Source: an uncultured Alphaproteobacteria bacterium (lineage in GTDB: Bacteria; Pseudomonadota; Alphaproteobacteria; HIMB59). Taken from it: a DNA stretch of 47,744 nucleotides. The stretch is taken from NCBI GenBank assembly GCA_902621205.1, contig CACNLH010000013.1, positions 1 to 47,744 of the forward strand, read 5' to 3'. A program made the position numbers and the translations under genes. The notes beneath the pieces are model-generated. The model was not told where the DNA came from. It worked only from the letters and a program-made list of their open reading frames with translations, and did no database searches. Shown here one piece after another: positions 18,192-29,781 of this stretch. Position 1 is the stretch's first letter, and each line of letters opens with the position of its first letter.

Positions 18192-19112
18192 TTAATCTAG
18201 ATACTTCTCAACTTCTAAAGCTGCCATACATCCCATACCAGCAGCAGTAACAGCTTGTCTATAAATCTTATCTTTAACATCTCCTGCAGCAAATACCCCT
18301 TCAATCGAGGTCTTTGTACTATCTGGATCTGTAATAATGTATCCACCCTCATCCATTTTTAGTTGACCTTTAAATAATTGAGTAGCTGGATCGTGACCTA
18401 TCGCAATAAATACACCATCTATTTTGAGATTTGAAATTTTATTTTCTTGTTTATTTAACAAGTCTATTGACTCTAAATCATCATTGCCATTAAACTTAGC
18501 TACTTCACTATTCCAAATAAACTCAATTTTCGAATTTTGTTTTAATCGATCTTGTAGTATTTTTTCAGCTCTTAGTTTATCTCTTCTGTGCACTAAGTAA
18601 ACTTTTGTTGCAAACTTTGTTAAAAATAATGCTTCCTCAGCTGCACTATTCCCACCACCAATTACAGCAACCTCTTTATCTTTAAAGAAAAAACCATCAC
18701 AAGTGGCACAAGCTGATAGCCCATGACCTTGAAATTTATCCTCATTTTCTAAACCAAGCCATCTTGCTTGTGCTCCTGTACTAATTATTACAGTTTTAGA
18801 ATTTAAAGTGGTGCCATTATCTAAATTTAATTTTTTAATTTTTTCTTTTAAAAAAACTTCTGTTACTTGTGAATTGATTATTTCAGTGCCAACATGTGCT
18901 GCTTGCTTTTGCATTTGTTCCATTAACCATGGCCCTTGGATAGGATCTTCGTACCCTGGATAGTTTTCAACATCAGTAGTTATGGTTAGTTGACCACCAG
19001 GCTGAAAACCACTAACTAAAATAGGCTTTAAATTAGCCCTAGCAGCGTATATTGCAGCAGTATATCCAGCAGGTCCTGAACCTATAATAATAACATTATT
19101 AATATCAGCCAT
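18192..19112 (-). CDS. trxB: Thioredoxin reductase
   Basis: TrxB transfers electrons from NADPH to thioredoxin via FAD. The 306-residue protein has the FAD-binding GSGPAGYTAAIYAARA at residues 11-26, the redox pair C135-A-T-C138 in SACATCDG, the NADPH-binding GGGNSAAEEA from residue 152, and the C-terminal FAAGDVKDK motif. It overlaps the upstream oxygenase gene by 8 nt, and that gene overlaps ELM1, so the three are probably one transcript. Confidence 0.96.
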   Translation of the reverse strand: MADINNVIIIGSGPAGYTAAIYAARANLKPILVSGFQPGGQLTITTDVENYPGYEDPIQGPWLMEQMQKQAAHVGTEIINSQVTEVFLKEKIKKLNLDNGTTLNSKTVIISTGAQARWLGLENEDKFQGHGLSACATCDGFFFKDKEVAVIGGGNSAAEEALFLTKFATKVYLVHRRDKLRAEKILQDRLKQNSKIEFIWNSEVAKFNGNDDLESIDLLNKQENKISNLKIDGVFIAIGHDPATQLFKGQLKMDEGGYIITDPDSTKTSIEGVFAAGDVKDKIYRQAVTAAGMGCMAALEVEKYLD

Positions 19113-19731
19113 CTATTGGCCAACTAGTGGGGAAGGTTACATAATTTATCTGCATGCATCTTCTTTCAATCTTGATTTCTTTTTTTTCAAGTCCGTGCCA
19201 AGTATTATTTCCAGAAGCAAAAAAATAACCAGTATTATGTTTATAGGGAACTGTCTTAACAAGTTTCATATCTGTGTCGTAAAAATCTGTTCCAAGATTT
19301 TCTGATTCACCGTAGGTATTAATAAATAACATCATAGTCATAAGTTTCTCTTTGATATCTAAATGAGGTTTTAGCCAAAAACCTTTACGATCTGATATGT
19401 ATTCAATTCTAATAAAACTATTTGATAAATCTTTTTTTATTTTCTCTTGTATTGACTCAATGACATCCTTATCTCTCAAATCATCAATTAAACTCATACC
19501 ATTTGACAAGTTTTTTGAATTATCACTTTCTAAAAAAACTCTAAGTTTACCATCTATCCCTTCTCCACCTGCATCAGCAGCTCTTGTACCATCAAAAGAC
19601 CGAGGTGCATCAGATATATCTATATCATTAAGTTCTTTTATTAGCTCTTCTGTAAAAGGGGAGTCTAGCTCCCAATGGGGAAAAGGGTCTGAGAACGTTT
19701 TGCAACGATTTAATATTGATTCCTTAAGCAT
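19105..19731 (-). CDS. 2-oxoglutarate/Fe(II)-dependent oxygenase superfamily protein
   Basis: The 208-residue protein shows the double-stranded beta-helix iron site of 2OG oxygenases: H123 and D125 in KPHLDIKEK, a distal H179 in NNTWHGLEKK and a downstream Arg (R190 or R191) positioned to hold 2-oxoglutarate. Such enzymes hydroxylate proteins, lipids or small molecules; the substrate here is unknown. It overlaps trxB at its 3' end and ELM1 at its 5' end by 8 nt each, so it is tightly built into that operon. The TWHG motif and fold resemble the 2OG enzymes found beside sugar and cell-surface genes in other bacteria, but this is only suggestive. Confidence 0.75.
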   Translation of the reverse strand: MLKESILNRCKTFSDPFPHWELDSPFTEELIKELNDIDISDAPRSFDGTRAADAGGEGIDGKLRVFLESDNSKNLSNGMSLIDDLRDKDVIESIQEKIKKDLSNSFIRIEYISDRKGFWLKPHLDIKEKLMTMMLFINTYGESENLGTDFYDTDMKLVKTVPYKHNTGYFFASGNNTWHGLEKKEIKIERRCMQINYVTFPTSWPIDG

Positions 19732-20665
19732 TATTAGAACTGAACCTTAAATTAGATTGTATCTTATTCAAGATCTTAGTTTTAAGATTTTTGTTGTACT
19801 CATCAATAGAGATTTCATAAGGTTTTAAATTTTGATTATAAAATTGTGCGAAATTAAGCTCAGTAATTTTATCAAAAAACTTAAGATATCTTTTTGGGCA
19901 AAATTTTTCTTCAAACTTAAATAAAAAAGTTCCAGCTTCAGAAGATATAGCTTCAGATATCATGGATATTGAGTCCCAAGTTACAACTTGTAAATTACCC
20001 TCAGATAGAAGCTCACCATACTTCCTTGGATTAAATAAATCATTGAAGGTAATAATATTTTCATTATTAATTTTTGATAATTCTTCTATCAGTGCTCTTG
20101 GTGTTCTTCGTGATGGTATGACATTGACTTTGAACTCATTACTTAAAAATTTTATTTCATTCAAAATTTTTTTTTGTGTTTGCTGTTGAAATTTAAAATA
20201 TTTGTTTGGACCGCCAATAATAAAATTTATTGTATTTTTATTTCTAATATTTTTTTTGAATTTAATATTATGTATTGCTAATAAAGTTGAAATACAATTT
20301 TCATAATTTAAATTATCATGTTCCGGGCAAACAATAAGATCAAAAAACTTATGATCAATTTTTGGGTCTTGAATGTGAATATTAAAAATTAAATCCTTAA
20401 ATTTTCTTTTTAAATAAACAGATGCTTTAACACTTTTTTTGCCACAACTGATAAGTATTGTATTTCCTTCAATCTTCAACGAAGATAGATTCTCATAAGC
20501 AAACCTACTTGCAGGTATTAATTCTATAGGTAAGTATTTAAAAACAGATTTTATTTTTAAATCAAAATTTATATAAGAATTAGATATTAAATTAGCTAAT
20601 CCCTCTATTTGACTTCTCATACCAGCAGCTCCTTCGCTGATGGTAATTACTTTGTAGGTATTCAA
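19724..20665 (-). CDS. ELM1/GtrOC1-like family protein (DUF1022)
   Basis: This 313-residue protein resembles the bacterial relatives of plant mitochondrial-fission ELM1, a glycosyltransferase-B-like family. Diagnostic pieces are the N-terminal SEGAAGMRSQIEGLA, ISCGKKS in the middle of the first domain, HIQDPKIDHKFFDLIVCPEHD, IGGPNKYF and the C-terminal VTWDSISMISEAISS. The family is typical of Alphaproteobacteria and other Gram-negatives; its bacterial function is poorly known and may involve surface glycan or lipid modification. It is upstream of and overlaps the 2OG oxygenase gene. greA is directly upstream on the same strand, 6 nt away. Confidence 0.8.
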   Translation of the reverse strand: MNTYKVITISEGAAGMRSQIEGLANLISNSYINFDLKIKSVFKYLPIELIPASRFAYENLSSLKIEGNTILISCGKKSVKASVYLKRKFKDLIFNIHIQDPKIDHKFFDLIVCPEHDNLNYENCISTLLAIHNIKFKKNIRNKNTINFIIGGPNKYFKFQQQTQKKILNEIKFLSNEFKVNVIPSRRTPRALIEELSKINNENIITFNDLFNPRKYGELLSEGNLQVVTWDSISMISEAISSEAGTFLFKFEEKFCPKRYLKFFDKITELNFAQFYNQNLKPYEISIDEYNKNLKTKILNKIQSNLRFSSNNA

Positions 20666-20671
20666 ATTATA

Positions 20672-21145
20672 TTATTTAAATCTTACTGACTTAATTTCGT
20701 ATGAAGTTATACCTTTTGGGGTTGATACTTCTATGTAATCGCCCTTTTTCTTTCCAATTAAAGCTCTTGCTATTGGGCTTGTTACAGATATTTTTTTCTG
20801 TTCAATGTCAGCTTCCACTTCTCCAACTAACTGATACTTAGACTCTTTATCATTGTCTAAGTTTATTATTGAAACAGTTGCTCCAAATTTAACAACTGTT
20901 CCTGATAATTTTGATACATCTATTAGTTCTGCTTGAGCAATAATACTCTCTATTTCAGCTACTCTACCTTCAATAAAGCTCTGTTTTTCTCTAGCTGCGT
21001 GATACTCAGCGTTTTCAGAAAGATCACCATTACTTCTAGCATCAGCAATAGCTTTAATAATAATTGGCCTTTCAACTGTTTTTAGATGCTTAAGTTCATC
21101 GAGGAGTTTTTTTTGCCCCTCTTCTGTCATTGGTATTTTTTCCAT
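20672..21145 (-). CDS. greA: Transcription elongation factor GreA
   Basis: GreA rescues backtracked RNA polymerase by stimulating transcript cleavage. At 157 residues it is of standard length. The N-terminal coiled coil carries the catalytic tip acids in GDLSENAEYHAAREKQ (tip sequence around residues 41-56), and the C-terminal FKBP-like domain ends with SPIARALIGKKKGD. It lies downstream of carB on the same strand with a 68-nt gap, an arrangement seen in several Alphaproteobacteria. Confidence 0.96.
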   Translation of the reverse strand: MEKIPMTEEGQKKLLDELKHLKTVERPIIIKAIADARSNGDLSENAEYHAAREKQSFIEGRVAEIESIIAQAELIDVSKLSGTVVKFGATVSIINLDNDKESKYQLVGEVEADIEQKKISVTSPIARALIGKKKGDYIEVSTPKGITSYEIKSVRFK

Positions 21146-21213
21146 TTTTAACTATTTTAATTAAGTTGTAGAAAATATTGAATTTTATGGGCTATTACAA
21201 ATGAATTTTTATA

Positions 21214-24200
21214 CTAAAAAGAGTGATGAATTTGTATAGGTTTTACGGAAATAGGCTTATTTTTCAATGTAATCAGTGATTTAATGAGTATTTTTGCACT
21301 TCTTAGGTTAGTGTAATATGGAATATTTAGATCTACTGATGTTCTTCTTATTGTAAAGCTGTCAATTATTGCCTGTTTTTTTTCGGTGGTATTTATTACT
21401 AAATCAATTTTATTTTGTTTTATATACTCTACTACATGTGGTGATCCTTCAGCCACCTTGTTAACTAAATTTGAAGAAATTCCTTCTTTCAACAAAAAGT
21501 CGTGAGTTCCTTTTGTTGTAAATAAATTATAACCATTCTCTTTAAAAGATTTAGCTATTTCAGATATACTTTGCTTATCCTCATTTTTAACTGAGATGAA
21601 TATATTTTTTAAATCATTAAGTTTCTGCCCTGCACCAATTTGACTTTTGAAATAAGCTAAATAAAAATCCTCGTCTATACCCATAACTTCACCAGTGCTT
21701 TTCATCTCTGGGCCAAGTATTACATCAGTATTTGGGAATTTATTGAATGGAAATACAGCCTCCTTGATTGCAAAGTAAGGTAAAGTACTATTATCAAAAT
21801 TCTGATACTCTTCAGTTAGAGTTTTACCTACGATTAATTCAGCTGCAATTTTAATGAATGGTATTCCTATTGCTTTAGCCAGAAAAGGAATTGTTCTACT
21901 AGCTCTAGGATTTGCTTCAAGTATAAAAATTTCATCATCTTTGATAGCATATTGAATATTCATCAAACCAAGTATCTTTAATTCATTCACAAGAGAAATA
22001 CTAAATTTTTTTATATCTGATATAACCTTATCATTAAGAGAAAAGGGGGGTATGCTACAAGCACTATCACCTGAGTGAATACCAGCCTCTTCAATATGTT
22101 CCATAATTCCAGCTATCATGGTATTACCCTGATTATCTCTTAATACATCAACATCTACCTCTTTTGCATTTTGAAGAAACTCATCGATTAGAATCACATT
22201 ATTTTCTAGTGCCCAATAGTTTTGATCAATATAATTTTGTACATCTTCTAAATTACCCATTTTTTCCATCATTCTTCCTCCCAGGACATATGAGGGCCTT
22301 AACAAAATAGGAAAATTAAGCTTAGAGGATTTAGTGACAAGCTCTTTTGTTCCTAAAGAGATATCACTTTTTGGTTGTTTTAAACCTACCTTTTGAATTA
22401 ATTTTTGAAATCTCTCTCTGTCTTCAGATATGTCTATTGCTTCGAAAGATGTGCCTAATATCTTATATCCATACTCTTTGAGTTTATTAGCTATTCTCAG
22501 AGGTGTCTGCCCACCAAATTGGACAATAACACCCTCAACAACACCTTTCTCGTTTTCTTTATCAATTATATTTTTAACATATTCAAAGTCCAAAGGCTCA
22601 AAATATAGTTTATCTGAAGTATCATAATCAGTTGAGACTGTCTCAGGATTACAATTAATCATAATTGTTTCATATCCAAGTTTCTGAAAAGATTTTACAG
22701 CTTGCACACAACAATAATCAAATTCTATACCTTGACCTATTCTATTAGGACCAGAGCCAAGAATAATTATTTTTTTCTTATTCGTTGGTCTAGACTCACA
22801 ACTAAATTCATTTGTTGAAGAGATAAATGTTGAGTAAAGATATGCAGTAGAGGAGTCAAATTCATTTCCGCAAGTGTCTACTCTTTTAAATACTGTTTTT
22901 AAGTTATTTTTTTCCTGAAGATCGTAAATTTCATTTATACTAATTTTTGTTAAATTGCTTATATGATGATTAGAAAATCCAATTTTTTTTGCAAAAATAA
23001 ATAAATTTATTTCTAAACTACTTCCTGCCTTTACTAATTCTTGCTCGATTTTTATAATCTCATTTATTTCTCTCAAAAAAAACATATCAATATATGTTAA
23101 TTCGTTTATTTCAGTTAAAGGTATCTTGCGTCTTATAGCTTCTGCAACAATCAATAATCTATCAGGTCTTTGCTTTGTGAGTAAAATTTTTAAATTTTCA
23201 TCTTTAATATTCAATAATTCATGATTTATATCTAAACCAAAGTTATCTGACTCTATTGAGTAGAAAGCTTTTAAAAGAGACTCTTTAAAAGTTCTACCTA
23301 TAGACATAATTTCACCAACAGATTTCATGGCAGTATTTAACTCACTTGGTGTCCCTTGAAATTTTTCAAAATTAAATTTTGGTATTTTGGTGACTATATA
23401 GTCTATAACTGGTTCAAAACTTGCAGGAGTTACCTTAGTAATATCATTTTCTAATTCATCTAATGTGTAACCAACTGCTAACAATGCTGCTATTTTAGCG
23501 ATAGGGAAACCTGTAGCTTTAGAGGCTAATGCAGATGACCTACTAACTCGAGGATTCATTTCAATAATCAATATCCTTCCATTTTCTTGATTTACTGCAA
23601 ATTGGACATTTGAACCACCAGTCTCTACTCCAATTTTTCTTAGAATAGCAATACTTTGATTTCTTAGTTTTTGATATTCTTTATCAGTTAATGTAAGTGC
23701 TGGAGCTATTGTAATACTATCCCCAGTATGCACTCCCATTGGATCTAAGTTCTCTATAGAACAAACTATTATTGAGTTATCTAAATTATCTCTAACTACC
23801 TCAAATTCGAATTCTTTCCATCCAATTAAGGACTCTTCAACAAGAGTTTTTGATACAGGACTTAAATCGATAGCATTTTTGACCTTTGATATAAATTCAT
23901 CTTTGTCGTATACAATACCACCACCAGTTCCTCCAAGAGTATAAAAAGGTCTTAAAATTAATGGAAAACTTACTTCATTAACTATTTTATTTAGATCAGA
24001 CTTGTCATCAACTATTATACTAAATGGTGTCTCGAGTCCAATCTCAGACATCGCTTCGGCAAATAACTTTCTATCTTCAGCTACATCGATGGATCTTGGA
24101 CTAGCACCTAAAATTTTAATTGAACAATTTTTAAAATAATTCTCTTTGTTTAACTCTCTGATAATATTTAGAGCTGTTTGACCTCCCATTGTTGGTAAAA

Positions 24201-24456
24201 TTGCATCAGGTTTCTCCTTATCAATTATTTTTTTTACAATTTCTTTATCAATAGGCTCAATAAAAGTTTTATCTGCGAACTCTGGGTCTGTCATTATAGT
24301 TGCTGGATTAGAGTTAATTAAAACAACTTCATAACCTTCTTTTTTAAGTGCCTTACATGCCTGACTGCCAGAGTAATCAAATTCACATGCTTGACCTATA
24401 ATGATAGGACCAGAGCCAATAACCAATATTTTAGATATATCTTTTCTAGCCGGCAT
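21214..24456 (-). CDS. carB: Carbamoyl-phosphate synthase large subunit
   Basis: CarB makes carbamoyl phosphate from bicarbonate, ammonia and two ATP, supplying arginine and pyrimidine synthesis. The 1080-residue protein shows the expected internal duplication: two carbamate-kinase-like halves starting at [21 protein letters not shown] and [19 protein letters not shown], each with an ATP-grasp core ([12 protein letters not shown] and [12 protein letters not shown]), plus a C-terminal allosteric MGS-like domain (about 940-1080) containing [11 protein letters not shown] and IDLVINTT. Its start overlaps the end of carA by 11 nt. Confidence 0.98.
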   Translation of the reverse strand: MPARKDISKILVIGSGPIIIGQACEFDYSGSQACKALKKEGYEVVLINSNPATIMTDPEFADKTFIEPIDKEIVKKIIDKEKPDAILPTMGGQTALNIIRELNKENYFKNCSIKILGASPRSIDVAEDRKLFAEAMSEIGLETPFSIIVDDKSDLNKIVNEVSFPLILRPFYTLGGTGGGIVYDKDEFISKVKNAIDLSPVSKTLVEESLIGWKEFEFEVVRDNLDNSIIVCSIENLDPMGVHTGDSITIAPALTLTDKEYQKLRNQSIAILRKIGVETGGSNVQFAVNQENGRILIIEMNPRVSRSSALASKATGFPIAKIAALLAVGYTLDELENDITKVTPASFEPVIDYIVTKIPKFNFEKFQGTPSELNTAMKSVGEIMSIGRTFKESLLKAFYSIESDNFGLDINHELLNIKDENLKILLTKQRPDRLLIVAEAIRRKIPLTEINELTYIDMFFLREINEIIKIEQELVKAGSSLEINLFIFAKKIGFSNHHISNLTKISINEIYDLQEKNNLKTVFKRVDTCGNEFDSSTAYLYSTFISSTNEFSCESRPTNKKKIIILGSGPNRIGQGIEFDYCCVQAVKSFQKLGYETIMINCNPETVSTDYDTSDKLYFEPLDFEYVKNIIDKENEKGVVEGVIVQFGGQTPLRIANKLKEYGYKILGTSFEAIDISEDRERFQKLIQKVGLKQPKSDISLGTKELVTKSSKLNFPILLRPSYVLGGRMMEKMGNLEDVQNYIDQNYWALENNVILIDEFLQNAKEVDVDVLRDNQGNTMIAGIMEHIEEAGIHSGDSACSIPPFSLNDKVISDIKKFSISLVNELKILGLMNIQYAIKDDEIFILEANPRASRTIPFLAKAIGIPFIKIAAELIVGKTLTEEYQNFDNSTLPYFAIKEAVFPFNKFPNTDVILGPEMKSTGEVMGIDEDFYLAYFKSQIGAGQKLNDLKNIFISVKNEDKQSISEIAKSFKENGYNLFTTKGTHDFLLKEGISSNLVNKVAEGSPHVVEYIKQNKIDLVINTTEKKQAIIDSFTIRRTSVDLNIPYYTNLRSAKILIKSLITLKNKPISVKPIQIHHSF

Positions 24457-25585
24457 TCTTTTCCATTAAATTTATAAATTCATCGAAAAGATATCTGCTG
24501 TCATGTGGTCCAGGGCTAGACTCTGGATGATATTGAACAGAAAACAAAGGTTGATCTTTTGCTCTCATGCCATCAATAGTTTTATCAAACAATGATTTAT
24601 GTGTTATTTGAAGATTAGAGGGAAAATTTTTATCTAAAACTACAAAACCATGATTTTGAGATGTAATTTCAACTTTGTTTGTATCCAAGTTTTTTACTGG
24701 GTGATTACCACCTCGATGGCCTTTTTCCATTCGAGCAGTGGAGGCATTAAATGCTAAACTCAATATTTGATGACCTAGGCATATACCAAAAGTGGGTATT
24801 TTTTTGTTTAGTAATTTATTTAATTCAGGCTTTATATTTTCATATACTTTTTTCGGATCACCTGGGCCATTACTTAAAAAAAAACCATCAAAATTCTTAT
24901 TTAAAATATCTTCAGCTTTAAAATTCATATTAAATTCCTCAATCTTACAATTTCTAGAGTACAAGTTTTTCTTAATGTTGTCTTTTGCTCCAAAGTTTAA
25001 AAAAGCTATTGTGTACTTTTTTTTACCTATTTCTTTTTTTTCTATGTTCAGTTCAGATGTAAAATCTTTGATAACATCATTCTCTTCTAGAGAAAGACTT
25101 TGATCTATTTGTTTACAAATTTGCTCTATTCCTTTGTTTTCAAAATAGTCTTCAGAACATAGCATTATATTTTTTGGTCCAAAATTTCTTACAATTTTAG
25201 TTATGGCCCTTGTATCTAAATCAAAAAAAGCACAAGAATTTTGACTTATTATCCAATTTGTAAAATTTGTTTGTGCCCTCCAATTTGAACTTAATTCAAA
25301 TAATTCATTACATATCAAACCAGATGCATGTATTTTCCATGACTCGTAATCTTCATTATTACATCCAACAATACCAATCAATGGAAAAGTAAAATTTATA
25401 AACTGTGATTTATATGAGGGATCAGTTAATATTTCCTGATACCCCGTCATACTAGTATTGAAGCAAATTTCTGCTATCTTAAATTGATCTTTTGATAGAA
25501 ACTTACCTTTGAAAATATATTTTTTGTTATAAATTAAATAACCGTTTTGATAATTAAGCTTAGTTTTATTATCTAATACGGTCAT
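24446..25585 (-). CDS. carA: Carbamoyl-phosphate synthase small subunit (glutaminase)
   Basis: CarA releases ammonia from glutamine and passes it to CarB. The class I glutamine amidotransferase triad is present: C269 in GICLGHQ, and H353 and E355 in [12 protein letters not shown]. The N-terminal domain carries [17 protein letters not shown]. It is 379 residues, normal length. It overlaps carB and is divergent from yqeY across a 43-nt gap. Confidence 0.97.
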   Translation of the reverse strand: MTVLDNKTKLNYQNGYLIYNKKYIFKGKFLSKDQFKIAEICFNTSMTGYQEILTDPSYKSQFINFTFPLIGIVGCNNEDYESWKIHASGLICNELFELSSNWRAQTNFTNWIISQNSCAFFDLDTRAITKIVRNFGPKNIMLCSEDYFENKGIEQICKQIDQSLSLEENDVIKDFTSELNIEKKEIGKKKYTIAFLNFGAKDNIKKNLYSRNCKIEEFNMNFKAEDILNKNFDGFFLSNGPGDPKKVYENIKPELNKLLNKKIPTFGICLGHQILSLAFNASTARMEKGHRGGNHPVKNLDTNKVEITSQNHGFVVLDKNFPSNLQITHKSLFDKTIDGMRAKDQPLFSVQYHPESSPGPHDSRYLFDEFINLMEKNAG

Positions 25586-25628
25586 ATTAAATCATGTGTA
25601 TTAGTATATTATATGAGAGGAATTTCAA

Positions 25629-26087
25629 ATGAGTTTGGCAAAAAAAATTTCTGATGACGTCAAAAGTGCTTTAAAAGGCGGAGATAAGAAAAAACTTTCA
25701 ATAGCAAGGTATGTCTATTCTGAGTTAAAAAATTTTCTAATTAAAGAGAATCTAGATAGAGATGTGCTTAAATTATCCGATGAAAATATAATCAAAATTG
25801 TTAAGACCCAACTAAAACAAAAAAAAGAGTCTTTAGATTTCGCAACAAAAGCTAATGATCAGGTTAGAATAGAGGACTTGGAATTTGATATCAATTACCT
25901 TAATGACTTTCTTCCGACAATGATGGATGAGAAAAATACAATTGAAATTATATCAAATCACATAAAAGAAAATAATTTAGAGAATAAAGACTTTGGAAAA
26001 ATAATGGGTTTTCTTAAACAAAACTATAATAATAAAATTGATATGAATTTAGCTTCAAAAATTATCAAAAATATTTTCAAAGAATGA
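25629..26087 (+). CDS. GatB/YqeY domain protein
   Basis: The 152-residue protein is a stand-alone YqeY, homologous to the C-terminal tail of the GatB amidotransferase subunit. The helical first half has KSALKGGDKKKLSIARYVYSEL-like sequence (here beginning DVKSALKGGDK), and the C-terminus has FGKIMGFLKQNY followed by the short ASKIIKNIFK helix. Family members may bind tRNA, but the role is not settled. A clear ribosome-binding AGAGG precedes the start by about 10 nt. It overlaps dnaG by 4 nt; yqeY-dnaG-rpoD is a classic gene order. Confidence 0.9.
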   Translation: MSLAKKISDDVKSALKGGDKKKLSIARYVYSELKNFLIKENLDRDVLKLSDENIIKIVKTQLKQKKESLDFATKANDQVRIEDLEFDINYLNDFLPTMMDEKNTIEIISNHIKENNLENKDFGKIMGFLKQNYNNKIDMNLASKIIKNIFKE

Positions 26088-27667
26088 CAAATGATAATAT
26101 TAAGGAAGTTGTAAACAGAACCTCTATTGTTGAGATTATAAACTCTACTGTGCCTTTAAAGAAAAAAGGCAGTAATTATTTTGGCTTAAGTCCTTTTAAA
26201 AAAGAAAAAACTCCTTCTTTTTCAGTAAATGAAGAAAAAAAAATATTCCATTGTTTTAGCACCGGAGAACATGGAAATGTTATTGATTTTTTAATTAAAG
26301 TAAAAGGCTATAGCTTTAAAGACGCATTGTATGAACTAGCTGATAAGGCTGGTATTGAATTAAGTTATAAATCGTCAAAATTAATCAATATTATTTACGA
26401 AATCAACTTATTAGCAAAAGACTTATTTAATAAAAATTTATTAAATTCTAAAAAACACATAGATTATTTATTAAAAGAGAGAAAGTTTAAAATAGAGACA
26501 ATTCATAGATTTGAATTGGGATCATCTCTAAATTCATTTGAGTTGCAAAAAAAACTCTTAAATAATTTTGAGATTAGTAATTTAGTAGCTGCAGGAATTT
26601 TTAGTAAAAATAAAAGCTCTAAATTATTCTTTTCTAATAGAGTCATGGTTCCAATAATCAATATGCAAAATAAAACTCTGGGATTTGGAGGGAGAGTTAT
26701 TGATGATAGTTTACCAAAATATATTAATACAGCTGAAACTAAAATTTTTAAAAAAAAACAAATCCTATTTAACGAAAAAGTTCTTAATAAGCAAAATAAT
26801 AAAAAAATAATCATAGTAGAAGGCTACTTTGATGTTATTAAATTAGAACAAAGTGGTTTTTCAAACTGCTTAGCTCCTCTAGGCACATCAATAAATCATG
26901 AAAAATTAATTGAAATCACAAAGAAAGGTTTTGAAATAATTGTATGTCTTGACGGAGATATTGCTGGAAGAAATGCCACTATTAGATTAATGAATAATTT
27001 ACTTGCAGACAAAAATTTTGAGCTTGGAATAAAATTTGTACTTTTGCCAAAGAATTATGATCCAGATCAATTAATTGAATCAAATATGTCTGACAAATTA
27101 AATAAACTCATAGATCAGCCATTATCAGTTGAGGAGCTTATTGAAAAATATTTAGAAAAGTTTCGTAAAAGTAGTGATGTTGATAATCAGTTTAAAGGAT
27201 CTAAAGTTTTAAAAAGTCTACTAAATAATGTATCAAATATTGATTTAAAAAAAATATTAACCAATCATTTTAATAAAATAAGTTTAAATCAGACAACTTT
27301 GAAAAATAAATCAAAATCAAACATTCAAAAACTAGAACTCAAATTTGATTTGAAGTCAAAATTCTCAGCAGCTTTAATCATATTTTATATAGAAAATCTA
27401 TCCCATAGGGAAAGAGTCTTTGATTTGATAGCGACAGCTAAATTTGGTGGTAAATTTAAAGAAATTCGTGATTTGATAATTAAAAAAACTCTATTCAAAT
27501 CAACATCTTTAGAGATTTATGAAGTATTAGACTCTAAGGGATTGAATTTTACAAAAAATTTACTATTTTCTAATGAAGTTCGAAGGCTGTGTAGATTTGC
27601 ATCACCTAATTTTAATGAAGACCCTTATAATGAAATTGAAAAAACAATTAGTTTTATAAATAGCTGA
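26084..27667 (+). CDS. dnaG: DNA primase with degenerate zinc-binding domain
   Basis: DnaG makes RNA primers for replication. The TOPRIM core is intact: FGGR at 201-204, E246 in VEGYFD, and D290/D292 in CLDGDIAGR. The N-terminal CHC2 zinc domain is recognisable in outline but its ligands are mostly lost: the C-x2-H-x17-C-x2-C positions read S36, K39, C57 and T60 (GLSPFKK and HCFSTG). The EKTPSFSVN segment between them is conserved. At 527 residues it is somewhat shorter than E. coli DnaG (581), with a divergent C-terminal helicase-binding region. It starts in an ATGA overlap with yqeY and ends 1 nt before rpoD. Confidence 0.94.
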   Translation: MTNDNIKEVVNRTSIVEIINSTVPLKKKGSNYFGLSPFKKEKTPSFSVNEEKKIFHCFSTGEHGNVIDFLIKVKGYSFKDALYELADKAGIELSYKSSKLINIIYEINLLAKDLFNKNLLNSKKHIDYLLKERKFKIETIHRFELGSSLNSFELQKKLLNNFEISNLVAAGIFSKNKSSKLFFSNRVMVPIINMQNKTLGFGGRVIDDSLPKYINTAETKIFKKKQILFNEKVLNKQNNKKIIIVEGYFDVIKLEQSGFSNCLAPLGTSINHEKLIEITKKGFEIIVCLDGDIAGRNATIRLMNNLLADKNFELGIKFVLLPKNYDPDQLIESNMSDKLNKLIDQPLSVEELIEKYLEKFRKSSDVDNQFKGSKVLKSLLNNVSNIDLKKILTNHFNKISLNQTTLKNKSKSNIQKLELKFDLKSKFSAALIIFYIENLSHRERVFDLIATAKFGGKFKEIRDLIIKKTLFKSTSLEIYEVLDSKGLNFTKNLLFSNEVRRLCRFASPNFNEDPYNEIEKTISFINS

Positions 27668-27668
27668 G

Positions 27669-29717
27669 ATGGTAAGAAAAAAAGTTACAACAAAAAAAAC
27701 TAAAAATAAAGTTATTAAAAAAAAGGCTGTTTTAAAAAAAAAAACTAAATCATCAAAAATAGCAAAAAAAACTTCTCTTCAACCAAATCCCCTTGAGTTA
27801 ATTTTTAAAGAAAATGAAAGCCAACTTATTTCATTAATTACTAAAGAATTTGATAAAGACTTAGCATCAAAAGCAAAAACATATATTAAATCTTACTCTA
27901 AAATTGAAGACTCTATAATTACTGTCGATGATTTTTTAAATTATATTGAAAATCATGACGAAGATCTTTTTAAGTTATTTAAAGCATATACATCCCCCTC
28001 AGATCAAGACCCTTCAACAAATGAAGAATCAGAAGAGGAAGAAAAACCAACTGGAGTAAAAAGTGATGACCCAGTTCGAATGTACTTAAAAGAGATGGGT
28101 AATGTAGAATTACTATCAAGAGAAGGTGAAATAGCTATAGCTAAAAGAATAGAGTCTGGACTCGATAGAATGATGAATTCGATTCTGGAGTGTCCTGCAT
28201 CTATAGATATTTTAAAAAAATGGATTGAACAAGTAAAGCACAATGAAATTAATCTAAGAGAAATTGTTGATTTTGATGAATACTTTAATGAAGATAATGA
28301 TCCATATTCAAATTCTACAAAGAGAAAAGAAATACAAAAAATAATAAACGATAAAAAAAAGGCTCTTATTAAAGAAAAGCAACGATTGATGAAGGAGCAA
28401 GGTATTGAAATTGATAAAGAAAAAATTCAAGAAACTTCAAACGATGAGGAAATTGAAAACGAAAGTTTCTCAATATCAATTATAGAAGAATTTTACAAAC
28501 CTGAAATATTAAAAAAACTTGATAGAGTTTTGGTGCTATCAGAAAATATTACTAAAATTAAAAAAAATAAAAATATTACCAAAATTTCTGATTTAAAATC
28601 TCTCAAAGAGTTAAAAAAGTATCAAGATGAAATACTAAATTACTTTAATGAAATAAAAATTAAACCCTATAAGTTGGAAGAAATTATTACACACCTTTAC
28701 GCAATTAATAAAGAAATTCAATCAAAAGAGGTTTCACTGCTGACTTTGTCTCTTCAAAGTAAAATAAGTAGAGATTTATTTTTAAAGCACCATGCTTTAA
28801 AGGACACTTATACACTTTACCAAAAACATATGATTTCTGCAGATGAATCATTCAAAAGTCATTTTCAGAAAAAAAGTGATAAATTAAAAATCATTTATAA
28901 AGAAATATTAAGTTTATCTAAAATTGCTAATCAAAATATTATCGAATTTAAGGAAAAAGTTAGAGAGATACAGTCTGGTCAAAGGACTGCAAATCAGGCA
29001 AAAAAAGAAATGATCGAGGCTAATCTTAGATTGGTTATTTCCATTGCTAAGAAATATACCAATAGAGGCCTTCAATTTTTAGATCTTATTCAAGAGGGGA
29101 ATATAGGTCTTATGAAAGCTGTTGATAAATTTGAGTATCGAAGGGGTTATAAATTCTCTACTTATGCAACTTGGTGGATTAGACAAGCTATCACCAGATC
29201 TATTGCTGATCAAGCAAGGACTATTCGCATACCTGTGCATATGATTGAAACAATTAATAAAATAGTTAGATCAAGTAGACAATTAATACTCGAGCTTGGA
29301 AGAGAACCTACTCCAGAGGAGTTATCTGTAAGATTAAAAATGCCTATTGAGAAAGTTAGAAAAGTTTTAAAAATAGCTAAAGAACCTGTGAGTTTAGAAA
29401 CTCCTATCGGAGACGACGATGATAGTTTTCTTGGAGATTTTATTGAAGACAAGAATGCTGTTATTCCTGAAGATGCAGTTATGCAATTAAATCTCAGAGA
29501 GACTACAACAAAAATTCTCTCAACATTGACCCCGAGAGAGGAAAGAGTTTTAAGAATGAGATTTGGTATTGGGATGTCATCCGATCACACATTAGAGGAA
29601 GTAGGTCAGCAATTTAGTGTAACTAGAGAGAGAATTAGACAGATTGAGGCAAAAGCACTAAGAAAATTAAAACATCCTATAAGATCTAAAAAACTTAAGT
29701 CTTTTATGGACTCTTAA
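27669..29717 (+). CDS. rpoD: Primary sigma factor RpoD (sigma-70)
   Basis: This 682-residue group 1 sigma factor directs housekeeping transcription. An unusually Lys-rich N-terminal extension (1-36) precedes region 1.1; region 1.2 begins near [12 protein letters not shown] (133-165); a long non-conserved insert follows to about 430. Regions 2-4 are highly conserved: [15 protein letters not shown], then [15 protein letters not shown] (region 2.3-2.4), [13 protein letters not shown] (region 3) and [24 protein letters not shown] (region 4.2, the -35-reading helix; quoted in part as [15 protein letters not shown]). It ends the yqeY-dnaG-rpoD operon and is followed by an intrinsic terminator. Confidence 0.98.
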   Translation: MVRKKVTTKKTKNKVIKKKAVLKKKTKSSKIAKKTSLQPNPLELIFKENESQLISLITKEFDKDLASKAKTYIKSYSKIEDSIITVDDFLNYIENHDEDLFKLFKAYTSPSDQDPSTNEESEEEEKPTGVKSDDPVRMYLKEMGNVELLSREGEIAIAKRIESGLDRMMNSILECPASIDILKKWIEQVKHNEINLREIVDFDEYFNEDNDPYSNSTKRKEIQKIINDKKKALIKEKQRLMKEQGIEIDKEKIQETSNDEEIENESFSISIIEEFYKPEILKKLDRVLVLSENITKIKKNKNITKISDLKSLKELKKYQDEILNYFNEIKIKPYKLEEIITHLYAINKEIQSKEVSLLTLSLQSKISRDLFLKHHALKDTYTLYQKHMISADESFKSHFQKKSDKLKIIYKEILSLSKIANQNIIEFKEKVREIQSGQRTANQAKKEMIEANLRLVISIAKKYTNRGLQFLDLIQEGNIGLMKAVDKFEYRRGYKFSTYATWWIRQAITRSIADQARTIRIPVHMIETINKIVRSSRQLILELGREPTPEELSVRLKMPIEKVRKVLKIAKEPVSLETPIGDDDDSFLGDFIEDKNAVIPEDAVMQLNLRETTTKILSTLTPREERVLRMRFGIGMSSDHTLEEVGQQFSVTRERIRQIEAKALRKLKHPIRSKKLKSFMDS

Positions 29718-29720
29718 ATT

Positions 29721-29750
29721 AACAAAAATTTAAATTCTTGTTTTTTTTTT
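29721..29750 (+). terminator. Intrinsic terminator after rpoD
   Basis: An imperfect AT-rich hairpin, with arms AACAAAAAT and ATTCTTGTT around a TTAA loop and one mismatch, runs directly into about ten T residues ending at 29750. Position right after the rpoD stop, before a separately transcribed tRNA, fits the end of the yqeY-dnaG-rpoD operon. The stem is weak in GC. Confidence 0.6.
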
Positions 29751-29757
29751 ATAAGAT

Positions 29758-29763
29758 TATAAT
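29758..29763 (+). promoter_or_regulatory. Consensus -10 box for the CAT tRNA
   Basis: A perfect TATAAT lies 18 nt before the mature tRNA 5' end, just after the rpoD terminator. No strong -35 hexamer is visible at the expected 16-18 bp spacing. Confidence 0.5.
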
Positions 29764-29781
29764 AGTAACAAATCTAATCGT

